From the NCBI RefSeq assembly GCF_900105325.1, contig NZ_FNSU01000003.1:2852001-2916000 (forward strand): a stretch of DNA of 64,000 nucleotides, written 5' to 3'. This DNA is from Pseudomonas marginalis. GTDB lineage: Bacteria > Pseudomonadota > Gammaproteobacteria > Pseudomonadales > Pseudomonadaceae. The position numbers and the translations under genes are program-made. The notes beneath the pieces are model-generated. The model was not told where the DNA came from, searched no databases, and saw only the letters and a program-made list of their open reading frames with translations. Of the stretch, positions 18,499-25,796 are shown piece by piece (the first letter of the stretch is position 1; the number at the start of each line of letters is the position of its first letter).

Positions 18499-19881
18499 TC
18501 AGGGGCGCGCCCTGCTCAATTCGTGAGGATGCTCGTCCGGCCCCAGGGGCTCAGGTGGCCCTTCGAAGACGGGCTCATCCACCGGCGGCTCCGGATCGAC
18601 CTGCGGCTCGGGATCAGGGACAGTCTGCATCTGCTCCTGCACCACCTGCTCGTCGACCCGCGGGTCCAGCGCCGCCACCAGCGGTGAACTCGACATACTG
18701 TCGGGCATTGCCACGTGATGCAGGGGGGCATCTTCCACCTGGTGCAGATTGGTCACCGCCTTAGGCCGGATTCGCCACACCAGGATCAGCGCGCACAGAC
18801 TGAAAAACGCATACAGCATCTGGCTGCCGAACAGCTTCATCACCACACCCGCCAGCAACGGCCCGACGCTGGCGCCGATACCGTAGGTCACCAGCAGCAT
18901 GGCCGTCAGCGATACCCGGCGATCCCCTTCCACATGGTCGTTGGAAAACGCCACCGCCAAGGGATACAGGCAAAACTGCACGAGAGAACACAGGAAGCCC
19001 GCCACGAACAGCACCTCCAGCGGCACCTGGGTCATGATTGCCAACGGCAGTGCCGCCACCGCCAGGCACAAGGCAAAGCAGCGGATCAGCAGCGCGCGAT
19101 CATAACGATCCGACAACCAGCCCAGGGGCCATTGCACCAGCAACCCGGCAAAAATGCAGCTACCCATGAACAGACCCACCTGTTCGGTGCTCAGCCCTTG
19201 CTGGGAGGCATACAGCGGCGCCAGGCCGTAGAACGACCCGACGATCAACCCCGCCCCCAACACCGTACTCAACGACTGCGGCACGCGCTTGATAAAGAAG
19301 CGCGGCTCCATCGGCGCAGGATGCAAGGCCGCCGGGTGAATGCGCCGGGTCATGGCCACCGGCACCAGGCACAGGGCGAAGCACAGCGCCACCAGCATCA
19401 GCAGCTCAAGGCCAAGCTGGGGATGCATCACCAGTATCAACTGGCCCAATACCAGACCCAGGTAGGAGGCGATCATATAACCGCTGAACACTACGCCACG
19501 CTGCTTGGCATCTGCCTGCTCATTGAGCCAGCTCTCGATGACCATGTACTGGCACATCATACCCAGGCCCACGATTATCCGCAGCACAATCCAGGCCGGC
19601 AGCCAATCGACCAGGCCATGGCCCAGCACCGCCGCACCGACAATCCCGGCACAGGTGGCATAGGCGCGGATATGCCCGACCCGGGCAATCAGGCGATGCC
19701 CGATCTTGCCGCCCAGTACCAGGCCAAAGTAGTTGGCCGCCATCAGCGCACCCACCCAAAGGCTGTCGACATGGTCGGCCGCCAGGCGCAAGGCCAGGTA
19801 GGTACTGAGCAGGCCGGAGCCAATCAGCATCATCAAGGAGGCGAAATAAAGGGCTCGAAAAGATTTCCAGATCTGGCGCAT
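18499..19881 (-). CDS. MFS transporter, YcaD family
   Basis: 460 residues with about 12 hydrophobic helices over residues 10-385. The pattern GALMAANYFGLVLGGKIGHRLIARVGHIRAYA (about 43-74) carries the MFS loop 2-3 signature, and MCQYMVIESWLNEQ is characteristic of YcaD-like carriers. The last 80 residues are a cytosolic tail rich in Pro, Glu and Asp. Inner-membrane carrier of unknown substrate. A single gene convergent with flgZ. Confidence 0.85.
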   Translation of the reverse strand: MRQIWKSFRALYFASLMMLIGSGLLSTYLALRLAADHVDSLWVGALMAANYFGLVLGGKIGHRLIARVGHIRAYATCAGIVGAAVLGHGLVDWLPAWIVLRIIVGLGMMCQYMVIESWLNEQADAKQRGVVFSGYMIASYLGLVLGQLILVMHPQLGLELLMLVALCFALCLVPVAMTRRIHPAALHPAPMEPRFFIKRVPQSLSTVLGAGLIVGSFYGLAPLYASQQGLSTEQVGLFMGSCIFAGLLVQWPLGWLSDRYDRALLIRCFALCLAVAALPLAIMTQVPLEVLFVAGFLCSLVQFCLYPLAVAFSNDHVEGDRRVSLTAMLLVTYGIGASVGPLLAGVVMKLFGSQMLYAFFSLCALILVWRIRPKAVTNLHQVEDAPLHHVAMPDSMSSSPLVAALDPRVDEQVVQEQMQTVPDPEPQVDPEPPVDEPVFEGPPEPLGPDEHPHELSRARP

Positions 19882-20114
19882 CGGCGTTCCGAGCGGCTCC
19901 TTGCGGTGAGAGACAGGGCTATCGGCATGATAGTCCGGGGTGACCGGGTCCGGACAGGCAACATGCGCTGTTTCCGGGGATTATTTTGCTTAACAGCTCA
20001 GACGCTGTCGGATGGCGCGCAAGGTACATGGTTGCGACAAATACATCACGGCACCTGCTGTGAACCTTGATCGGCGGCAAGGTTCGACCTGCGTGCAAAA
20101 AGATCGAGCACGCA
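19882..20114. other. MFS upstream region
   Basis: About 230 bp holding the minus-strand MFS promoter. No gene, repeat or recognised riboswitch is visible. Confidence 0.4.
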
Positions 20115-20153
20115 CAAAAAAGCCCCGCCAGGAGGTTCTGTACGGGGCTTTCT
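20115..20153 (-). terminator. Terminator of tRNA-Arg(CCT)
   Basis: AAAAAAGCCCCG and CGGGGCTTTCT form a stem around about 15 bases. On the minus strand it ends in TTTTTT, 17 bp after the tRNA 3' end. Confidence 0.8.
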
Positions 20154-20169
20154 CTATGGGCTACGAATC

Positions 20170-20246
20170 TGGTGTCCCAGGGCCGGTTCGAACGGCCAAC
20201 CTTCCCCTTAGGAGGGGGATGCTCTATCCAATTGAGCTACTGGGAC
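20170..20246 (-). tRNA. tRNA-Arg (anticodon CCT)
   Basis: The minus strand folds as a 77-nt tRNA with encoded CCA. The acceptor stem is GTCCCAG/CTGGGAC, the D arm AGCTCAATTGGATAGAGC, the anticodon loop CTCCTAA reads CCT, and the T arm contains GTTCGAA. It decodes the rare Arg codon AGG. Such tRNAs are common integration sites, but no island follows here. Confidence 0.96.
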
Positions 20247-20406
20247 AAATGACAGCCATCAGGCCAAGGGCACTGCGACGGACGGCGTGCATGTTAACGG
20301 CCGAGGTGGGTTTTGTCATGTCGTCCGTGGGCTTTTTAAGTGTAGGCCGAGCCTTGCCCGGGCAATTGCGGTTTCGCCCCGCGAATACGGGCACCTGGCC
20401 TCATCG

Positions 20407-20518
20407 TGCAAAATGCAACCACCCAAAATGCCAGCATTGCAAATTGCAATCCTTCAGCCCGCCAAATCAAACTCAAGCCATTGATTTTATTGAATTAATA
20501 CATTGGCACGACACCTGC
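20407..20518 (+). promoter_or_regulatory. Sigma-54 promoter with two upstream palindromic sites
   Basis: TTGGCACG-ACAC-CTGCA (20503-20519) has GG at 20505 and GC at 20517, a near-perfect RpoN promoter, with transcription expected near 20530. Upstream are two copies of TGCAAAWTGCA: 20407-20417 and 20438-20448. The second is the core of the perfect palindrome ATTGCAAATTGCAAT. They are 31 bp apart, three helical turns, and end about 55 bp before the -24 element, typical of an enhancer-binding-protein site pair. It drives the two small genes that follow. Confidence 0.7.
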
Positions 20519-20566
20519 AACAGTTCTCCTGCAAACCCCATTCAGCCAGTGCGTTAAACGGAGAAC

Positions 20567-20803
20567 ATGACCATGAACAGTGCCATTCTGTTAGCTCTCA
20601 ACACCGTCGCCCTGGCTGCACTGGTGATGTTCCACTTTCAATCGACTGGCAGCAACGACCCCGCCCAGATCAGCCAGCAGGCAGTCCCCCACCACTTGCA
20701 ACAACGTCCGCAACTGGCCGTGATGACACCGAATGCACAAGCGCCAGTACGCCTGACTCAAGGCACCCAGGCAGCGCCGGCATCTGAACACTGGGTTTTT
20801 TAA
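20567..20803 (+). CDS. Small membrane-anchored protein, sigma-54 controlled
   Basis: 78 residues. One N-terminal hydrophobic helix (about 4-24: NSAILLALNTVALAALVMFHF) is followed by a polar, Gln/Pro/Ala-rich tail with no cysteines, ending in HWVF. It looks like a bitopic inner-membrane protein with its tail outside, or an uncleaved signal anchor. The site GGAG precedes the ATG (an internal ATG three codons in is also possible). 11 bp before the next small gene, so the two form an operon under the RpoN promoter. Function unknown. Confidence 0.75.
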   Translation: MTMNSAILLALNTVALAALVMFHFQSTGSNDPAQISQQAVPHHLQQRPQLAVMTPNAQAPVRLTQGTQAAPASEHWVF

Positions 20804-20814
20804 GGACGCTGATC

Positions 20815-20994
20815 ATGAGCAAATTTGCCTGGCTGTTCCTGAGCCTGACCATCGCCACTGGCCTTATGGGCCTGAGTGCAAGCTCCCAGGATGGGCAAAC
20901 CAGCGCATTCGTCGCCGCCGGCGTTTTCGCAGGCCTGCTTCTGTTGACGCTCGTCGTGAGTCGCCGAATCAAATTTGACCCGGTTTTACGCTGA
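20815..20994 (+). CDS. Tiny two-helix membrane protein
   Basis: 59 residues, MSKFAWLFLSLTIATGLMGL at the start and SRRIKFDPVLR at the end. Two hydrophobic segments (about 4-22 and 31-49) are joined by a short polar turn (SSQDGQTS), and a basic C-terminus is expected in the cytosol. It begins 11 bp after the previous stop with AAGGA upstream. It resembles short conserved Pseudomonas proteins near amrZ (PA3371-like, from memory). Likely works with its neighbour; function unknown. Confidence 0.75.
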   Translation: MSKFAWLFLSLTIATGLMGLSASSQDGQTSAFVAAGVFAGLLLLTLVVSRRIKFDPVLR

Positions 20995-21052
20995 CCCCTC
21001 CCTTCTCTGCACTGCCCTCCCCCTACCTTATGTCGCCTCGTCCTAGTAAATC
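20995..21052. other. Start of the gap before amrZ
   Basis: Pyrimidine-rich spacer after the tiny membrane protein. No terminator or gene is visible. Confidence 0.3.
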
Positions 21053-21095
21053 GGCAAATTGCCACTAGTCTTAAAACTAAGGGCAAAAGGCCACT
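21053..21095 (+). promoter_or_regulatory. Tandem GGCAAA-NN-GCCACT sites upstream of amrZ
   Basis: GGCAAATTGCCACT (21053-21066) and GGCAAAAGGCCACT (21082-21095) are 12/14 identical and 29 bp apart. AmrZ sites contain a GGCAAAANGCC-like core, and amrZ is known to repress itself, so these are candidate autoregulatory operators. The remaining about 300 bp to the amrZ start would be a long 5' UTR; a 109-codon frame there (21059-21388) lacks support. Confidence 0.55.
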
Positions 21096-21392
21096 TTGCT
21101 ATAGGATGTGCGACCTCAAACCCTGTGGTGGCCTGGACTTACGGGAAGTTCCATCGTGGAATCACTCATGGAAAAGTTTTCCAACCAGTCCGCAAAAATG
21201 CAAATGAGTGCTGGCATAAAGCCTCTAGGCAGTTCAATATTTGTCACAGAATTGACGCCAAGGAACTGGCAAATCTGAGGCATGATGCGGCCTCTTTGCA
21301 ATTCGGGTTGAACTTTGGTCGTGAGTCTTGTCTTAACACTCATCTTGCGGCCAATTCCAATAACCGCTCCCCTGAACTAACCGGTTAAATAT

Positions 21393-21719
21393 ATGCGCCC
21401 ATTGAAACAGGCAATTTATTCCAGCCGTACGGCTGACAAGTTCGTCGTACGTCTGCCAGACGGAATGCGGGAACGCATTGCCGAGGTGGCTCGCAATCAT
21501 CACCGCAGCATGAACTCCGAAATCATCGCGCGCCTGGAGCAGAGCCTTATTCAGGAAGGTGCGCTGGGTGACGAACTGAGCATGCGCCTGGACAGCCCCG
21601 AGCTGTCGCTGCACGAACGCGAACTGCTGCAGCGTTTTCGTCAGCTCTCCCACCGCCAGCAAAATGCCCTCGTCTCGCTTATCGCGCACGACGTAGAGGC
21701 GGCCGCAGAAGCCAATTGA
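21393..21719 (+). CDS. amrZ: Ribbon-helix-helix regulator AmrZ (AlgZ)
   Basis: 108 residues. Arc/MetJ-type regulator that activates alginate and represses or activates motility, c-di-GMP and iron genes in Pseudomonas. The beta-strand KFVVRLP (about 16-22) inserts into the DNA groove; helices MRERIAEVARNH and SMNSEIIARLEQSL complete the RHH fold. The C-terminal tetramerisation region spans about 66-108. The flexible N-terminus is present and no residue looks missing. Stands alone with its own terminator. Confidence 0.95.
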   Translation: MRPLKQAIYSSRTADKFVVRLPDGMRERIAEVARNHHRSMNSEIIARLEQSLIQEGALGDELSMRLDSPELSLHERELLQRFRQLSHRQQNALVSLIAHDVEAAAEAN

Positions 21720-21736
21720 TCCGCCACTGAAAGCCG

Positions 21737-21764
21737 AAGCCAGCCCTGTGCTGGCTTTTTTTTT
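21737..21764 (+). terminator. Terminator of amrZ
   Basis: GCCAGC-CCTGT-GCTGGC followed by nine T's, 20 bp after the amrZ stop. Confidence 0.93.
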
Positions 21765-21826
21765 GCCCGGGATTCACAGGGCTCGACATTCTTATCACGT
21801 AGCAGAGGGCGCCCGGCCGAGACAGA

Positions 21827-23269
21827 TCAGAGCAGGAAGATCGTCGCCAAACCGAGGAAGATGAAGAAGCCACCACTGTCGGTCATGGCCGTGATCATCA
21901 CGCTGGCGCCCATGGCCGGGTCGCGCCCAAGGCGTGCCAGGGTCATGGGGATCAGCACCCCCATCAGGGCCGCCAGCAGCAGGTTGAGGGTCATGGCAGC
22001 GGTCATCACCACCCCCAGGGACCAACTGCCGTACAGCAAGTAGGCCACCACGCCAATCACCCCACCCCACACCAGGCCATTGATCAGGCCCACTGCCAAC
22101 TCCTTGCGCAGCAGGCGCGAAGAGTTGGCGGTACTGACCTGGTCCAGCGCCATGGCGCGTACGATCATGGTGATGGTCTGGTTGCCCGAGTTACCACCAA
22201 TGCCTGCCACAATCGGCATCAATGCCGCCAGGGCCACCAGCTTCTCGATGGAACCTTCGAACAGCCCGATCACACGGGAGGCGATAAACGCGGTAATCAG
22301 GTTAACGGCCAGCCAGGCCCAGCGGTTATGCAGGGAACGCCAGACTGACGCAAAAATATCTTCCTCTTCACGCAAACCCGCCATGTTGAGGACTTCGGTT
22401 TCACTCTCTTCACGAATCAAGTCGACGATTTCGTCGATGGTCAGACGGCCGATCAGCTTGCCGTTCTTGTCGACCACCGGGGCAGAGATCAAGTCGTAAC
22501 GCTCAAAGGCCTGCGCTGCGTCGTAGGCATCCTCATCAGGGTGAAAGCTCACGGTATCGCTGGCCATCAGGTCAGCAACCTTTTTCTCCGGATCGTTGAC
22601 CAACAGGCGCTTGATCGGCAGCACGCCCTTGAGAATGCCTTCATAGTCGACCACGAACAGTTTGTCGGTATGACTCGGCAGCTCTTTCAGCCGGCGCAGG
22701 TAACGCAAGACCACTTCCAGGCTGACGTCTTCGCGGATGGTGACCATCTCGAAGTCCATCAGTGCGCCGACCTGATCCTCGTCATAGGACAACGCGGAGC
22801 GCACGCGCTCACGCTGCTGGCCGTCAAGAGCCTCCATCAACTCATGGACAACATCACGCGGCAACTCTGGAGCCAGGTCGGCCAGTTCGTCAGCGTCCAT
22901 CTCCCTGGCGGCCGCCAGGAGCTCGTGATCGTCCATGTCGGCGATCAGGGTTTCACGGACCGAGTCGGATACTTCGAGCAGGATGTCGCCGTCGCGGTCG
23001 GCCTTGACCAACTGCCAGAGGGTCAGTCGATCATCCAGGGGCAAGGCTTCGAGAATGTAGGCAACGTCGGCGGAGTGCAGGTCATCGAGCTTGCGTTGCA
23101 ACTCGACGAGGTTCTGGCGGTGGACCAGGTTTTCGACAAGGTCGTTATTCGGACCATCCTGGCGGTGCGTGAAATCTTCGACCACGCGCTGGCGCTGCAG
23201 CAGCTCGATGACTTGAGCCAGGCGATCCTGCAGGCTTTCTTGTGTTTTCTTTACTTCTACTTCGGTCAT
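21827..23269 (-). CDS. mgtE: Magnesium transporter MgtE
   Basis: 480 residues from MTEVEVKKTQESLQ; the longer frame upstream is not needed. The cytosolic MgtE N domain (about 30-135) precedes two CBS domains (about 140-265), which gate the channel by binding Mg2+. Five transmembrane helices follow (about 290-480), with the family stretch PIVAGIGGNSGNQ that lines the ion path. Inner-membrane Mg2+ channel. Single gene; no Mg riboswitch is evident in its leader. Confidence 0.94.
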   Translation of the reverse strand: MTEVEVKKTQESLQDRLAQVIELLQRQRVVEDFTHRQDGPNNDLVENLVHRQNLVELQRKLDDLHSADVAYILEALPLDDRLTLWQLVKADRDGDILLEVSDSVRETLIADMDDHELLAAAREMDADELADLAPELPRDVVHELMEALDGQQRERVRSALSYDEDQVGALMDFEMVTIREDVSLEVVLRYLRRLKELPSHTDKLFVVDYEGILKGVLPIKRLLVNDPEKKVADLMASDTVSFHPDEDAYDAAQAFERYDLISAPVVDKNGKLIGRLTIDEIVDLIREESETEVLNMAGLREEEDIFASVWRSLHNRWAWLAVNLITAFIASRVIGLFEGSIEKLVALAALMPIVAGIGGNSGNQTITMIVRAMALDQVSTANSSRLLRKELAVGLINGLVWGGVIGVVAYLLYGSWSLGVVMTAAMTLNLLLAALMGVLIPMTLARLGRDPAMGASVMITAMTDSGGFFIFLGLATIFLL

Positions 23270-23574
23270 AGGCGAACTCCACTCCCAGCAGCGGGGCACG
23301 CCGGAAGGATCAATCAGTCAATTCATGATTGGTAAAACGGGGTACTGAGTAACTACTGGGTAAGTCCATGGAGGTATTCCATAAGCCCCGGCGGGGCTGA
23401 CGGGCGCAATGATACACCGTGCGTCCGGTTTTAACGTCAAAAAACTGGAAAGAACAAGCGCTTGCGAGCCAAAGTTGAGTATTGGCCACACCTATTCAAC
23501 TGCGACGCCATCACCGGAATGGAAAACACATAAGGAAGGAGAAAAAGATAAGGATCCACACAAACCCCAGACGG
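23270..23574. other. Leader region of mgtE
   Basis: About 305 bp between mgtE and the tRNA-Arg terminator. One small hairpin (AGCCCCGGCGGGGCT, about 23383-23397) is visible; no gene or recognised riboswitch. Confidence 0.4.
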
Positions 23575-23605
23575 AAAAAAGCCCGCACTAGGCGGGCTTT
23601 TTGTT
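23575..23605. terminator. Terminator of the tRNA-Arg(ACG) pair
   Basis: AGCCCGC-ACTAG-GCGGGCT flanked by A's and T's, immediately past the tRNA 3' end on the minus strand. Confidence 0.9.
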
Positions 23606-23609
23606 TGTA

Positions 23610-23686
23610 TGGTGCACTCGACAGGATTCGAACCTGTGACCGCTCGGTTCGTAGCCGAGTACTCTATCCAGCTGAGCTACGAGTGC
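23610..23686 (-). tRNA. tRNA-Arg (anticodon ACG), copy 1
   Basis: 77-nt tRNA with encoded CCA. Acceptor GCACTCG/CGAGTGC, anticodon loop CTACGAA (ACG, adenosine normally converted to inosine), T arm with GTTCGAATCC. Identical to the copy at 23759-23835. Confidence 0.97.
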
Positions 23687-23758
23687 ATATTGTGTTTTTA
23701 GACCAGATCACAACTGGTTGAAGCCGAGCTACCTGCATTACTGCAACTAACTCTTAAA

Positions 23759-23835
23759 TGGTGCACTCGACAGGATTCGAACCTGTGACCGCTCGGTTCG
23801 TAGCCGAGTACTCTATCCAGCTGAGCTACGAGTGC
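23759..23835 (-). tRNA. tRNA-Arg (anticodon ACG), copy 2
   Basis: Exact duplicate of the neighbouring tRNA, 72 bp away. Transcribed first of the two on the minus strand. The intervening spacer has no terminator, so both are probably processed from one precursor. Confidence 0.97.
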
Positions 23836-23943
23836 ATTTGTTGCCGCGCATTATAGGCCGTTCAATCTCTATGTAAAGCTATTTTTTCGTTTAATTTCAA
23901 CAACTTAACGAAAAAACCAGATTGCAACGTACTAAGCAAATAA

Positions 23944-24034
23944 TGGCGGAGAACGGGGGATTCGAACCCCCGACACCCTTTTGAGGTGTACTCCCTTAGC
24001 AGGGGAGCGCCTTCGGCCACTCGGCCAGCTCTCC
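23944..24034 (-). tRNA. tRNA-Ser (anticodon GCT)
   Basis: 91-nt class II tRNA with encoded CCA and a long variable arm. Acceptor GGAGAGC/GTTCTCC, anticodon loop CTGCTAA reads GCT, T loop TTCGAA. Decodes AGC and AGU. Lies 62 bp downstream of rsmA, the same arrangement as in P. aeruginosa. Confidence 0.96.
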
Positions 24035-24096
24035 GCAACACGGGGCGTATATTAACCACGTTCATCCCCGTTTGCAAACATAAAAAACGATAAAAA

Positions 24097-24285
24097 TTAA
24101 AGGCTTGGTTCTTCGTCCTTCTCTTTCTTGATCCGCAAGAAGATTTCCTCGCGATGAACCGCCACCTCTTTCGGAGCGTTAACCCCGATACGCACTTGAT
24201 TGCCTTTGACGCCGAGCACGGTCACGGTGATTTCGCCATCACCGATAATCAGGCTTTCTGCGCACCGACGAGTCAGAATCAGCAT
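24097..24285 (-). CDS. rsmA: Carbon storage regulator RsmA/CsrA
   Basis: 62 residues from MLILTRRCAESLIIG. Homodimeric RNA-binding protein that blocks translation of mRNAs with GGA in the leader and is itself titrated by Rsm small RNAs under GacSA control. The beta1 strand ILTRR (with Arg6), GVNAPKEV and the key VHREEIF (Arg44) are all intact. The C-terminal helix is followed by a short acidic tail. A six-codon upstream extension to another ATG overlaps the ribosome site and is rejected. Confidence 0.97.
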   Translation of the reverse strand: MLILTRRCAESLIIGDGEITVTVLGVKGNQVRIGVNAPKEVAVHREEIFLRIKKEKDEEPSL

Positions 24286-24422
24286 ACCTTTCTCCTCACG
24301 CATTTCATTTCAGGAACAACAGTCTGCAAAAAAAAGGCGTTCGACCTACGACTCGATAGCCATAGCCCTAACGGCCTAAGTATTGTCGAGCGCACGCAAA
24401 AGACCATGCGCCCTACAAAAAA

Positions 24423-24450
24423 ATGAAAGGCGCGGTAAACCGCGCCTTCC
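24423..24450 (-). terminator. Terminator of lysC
   Basis: GGCGCGG-TA-AACCGCGCC (24429-24446) with TTTTTTT on the minus strand just beyond, 15 bp after the lysC stop. Confidence 0.88.
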
Positions 24451-24460
24451 TGGCATTGCA

Positions 24461-25702
24461 TCACTCGCCCTGTCGGGCCGGAGCATCCAGCTCAAAAGCG
24501 GTATGCAGCGCGCGTACAGCCAGCTCCAGGTACTTCTCTTCAATCACCACCGAGACTTTGATTTCCGAGGTAGAGATCATCTGGATATTGATGCTTTCCT
24601 TGGCCAAAGCCCCGAACATGCGGCTGGCAACGCCGGCATGGGAACGCATGCCCACACCTACGATCGAGACCTTGGCAATCTTGGTATCGCCGACCACTTC
24701 ACGGGCGCCAATTTCGCTCGCGGTGTTCTCCAGGATTTTCAACGCCGCATCGTACTCGTTGCGGTGCACGGTGAAAGTGAAATCGGTGGTGTTATCGTGC
24801 GAGACGTTCTGCACGATCATGTCGACTTCAACATTCGCATCGCTGATAGGGCCCAGAATCTTGAAGGCCACGCCCGGGGTGTCTGGCACGCCACGGATCG
24901 TCAGCTTGGCTTCATCGCGGTTGAAAGCGATGCCGGAAATGATCGGCTGTTCCATGGATTCCTCTTCATCAATAGTAATGAGGGTGCCCGGACCCTCCTT
25001 GAAGCTGTGCAATACGCGCAGCGGAACGTTGTACTTGCCGGCGAACTCCACCGCGCGGATCTGCAACACCTTGGAACCGAGGCTGGCCATTTCCAGCATC
25101 TCTTCAAAGGTGATCTTGTCCAGGCGCTGGGCCACGGACACCACACGCGGGTCGGTGGTGTAGACGCCATCCACATCGGTGTAGATCTGGCACTCGTCAG
25201 CCTTGAGGGCCGCAGCCAGGGCCACACCGGTGGTGTCAGAACCGCCACGCCCGAGGGTGGTGATGTTGCCGTGCTCGTCCACACCCTGGAAGCCCGCTAC
25301 AACTACCACGCGACCGGCTTTCAGATCAGTGCGAATTTTCTGGTCGTCAATCTGCAGGATCCGCGCCTTGGTGTGCGCGCTGTCGGTGAGGATGCGCACC
25401 TGGCTGCCAGTGTAGGACACGGCAGGCACGCCACGCTTGTTCAGGGCCATGGCCAGCAAGGCGATGGTCACCTGCTCGCCGGTGGACACGATCACATCCA
25501 GCTCACGCGGCAGCGGCTGTTGCTCGCCACTGATGGCCTTGGCCAGTTCGATCAGGCGATTGGTCTCGCCGCTCATGGCCGACAGCACCACGACCAGGTC
25601 GTCACCGGCATCGCGGAATTTCTTAACCTTGTCGGCCACCTGCTCGATTCTTTCGACAGAGCCGACCGAGGTGCCTCCAAATTTCTGTACGATCAAAGCC
25701 AT
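24461..25702 (-). CDS. lysC: Aspartate kinase
   Basis: 413 residues from MALIVQKFGGTSVGS. Phosphorylates aspartate with ATP, the first step to lysine, threonine, methionine and diaminopimelate. The amino-acid kinase domain (1-250) carries KFGGTS and GRGGSDTTGVALA; two ACT domains (about 265-410) give feedback control by Lys and Thr. The start codon two residues inside the longest frame was chosen because of the family N-terminus. It lies between alaS and rsmA, all on the same strand. Confidence 0.97.
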   Translation of the reverse strand: MALIVQKFGGTSVGSVERIEQVADKVKKFRDAGDDLVVVLSAMSGETNRLIELAKAISGEQQPLPRELDVIVSTGEQVTIALLAMALNKRGVPAVSYTGSQVRILTDSAHTKARILQIDDQKIRTDLKAGRVVVVAGFQGVDEHGNITTLGRGGSDTTGVALAAALKADECQIYTDVDGVYTTDPRVVSVAQRLDKITFEEMLEMASLGSKVLQIRAVEFAGKYNVPLRVLHSFKEGPGTLITIDEEESMEQPIISGIAFNRDEAKLTIRGVPDTPGVAFKILGPISDANVEVDMIVQNVSHDNTTDFTFTVHRNEYDAALKILENTASEIGAREVVGDTKIAKVSIVGVGMRSHAGVASRMFGALAKESINIQMISTSEIKVSVVIEEKYLELAVRALHTAFELDAPARQGE

Positions 25703-25796
25703 TTCCAAGCCGCCTCAGCCCGTAAAGGGGCGCCTAATATCCAATCAACCAGCACAGAACAGCCCGTGACTAGACCACGGGCAGGTTAACAGTGCC

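Noticed and set aside
20170..20246. tRNA-Arg(CCT) as attachment site of a genomic island
   Set aside because: No integrase, no repeated tRNA 3' end and only conserved genes on both sides.
21059..21388. 109-codon frame before amrZ
   Set aside because: Overlaps the putative AmrZ operators, has no ribosome site and no domain; treated as leader.
23610..23835. Tandem tRNA-Arg copies as a CRISPR-like repeat
   Set aside because: Only two copies, each a complete tRNA with CCA.
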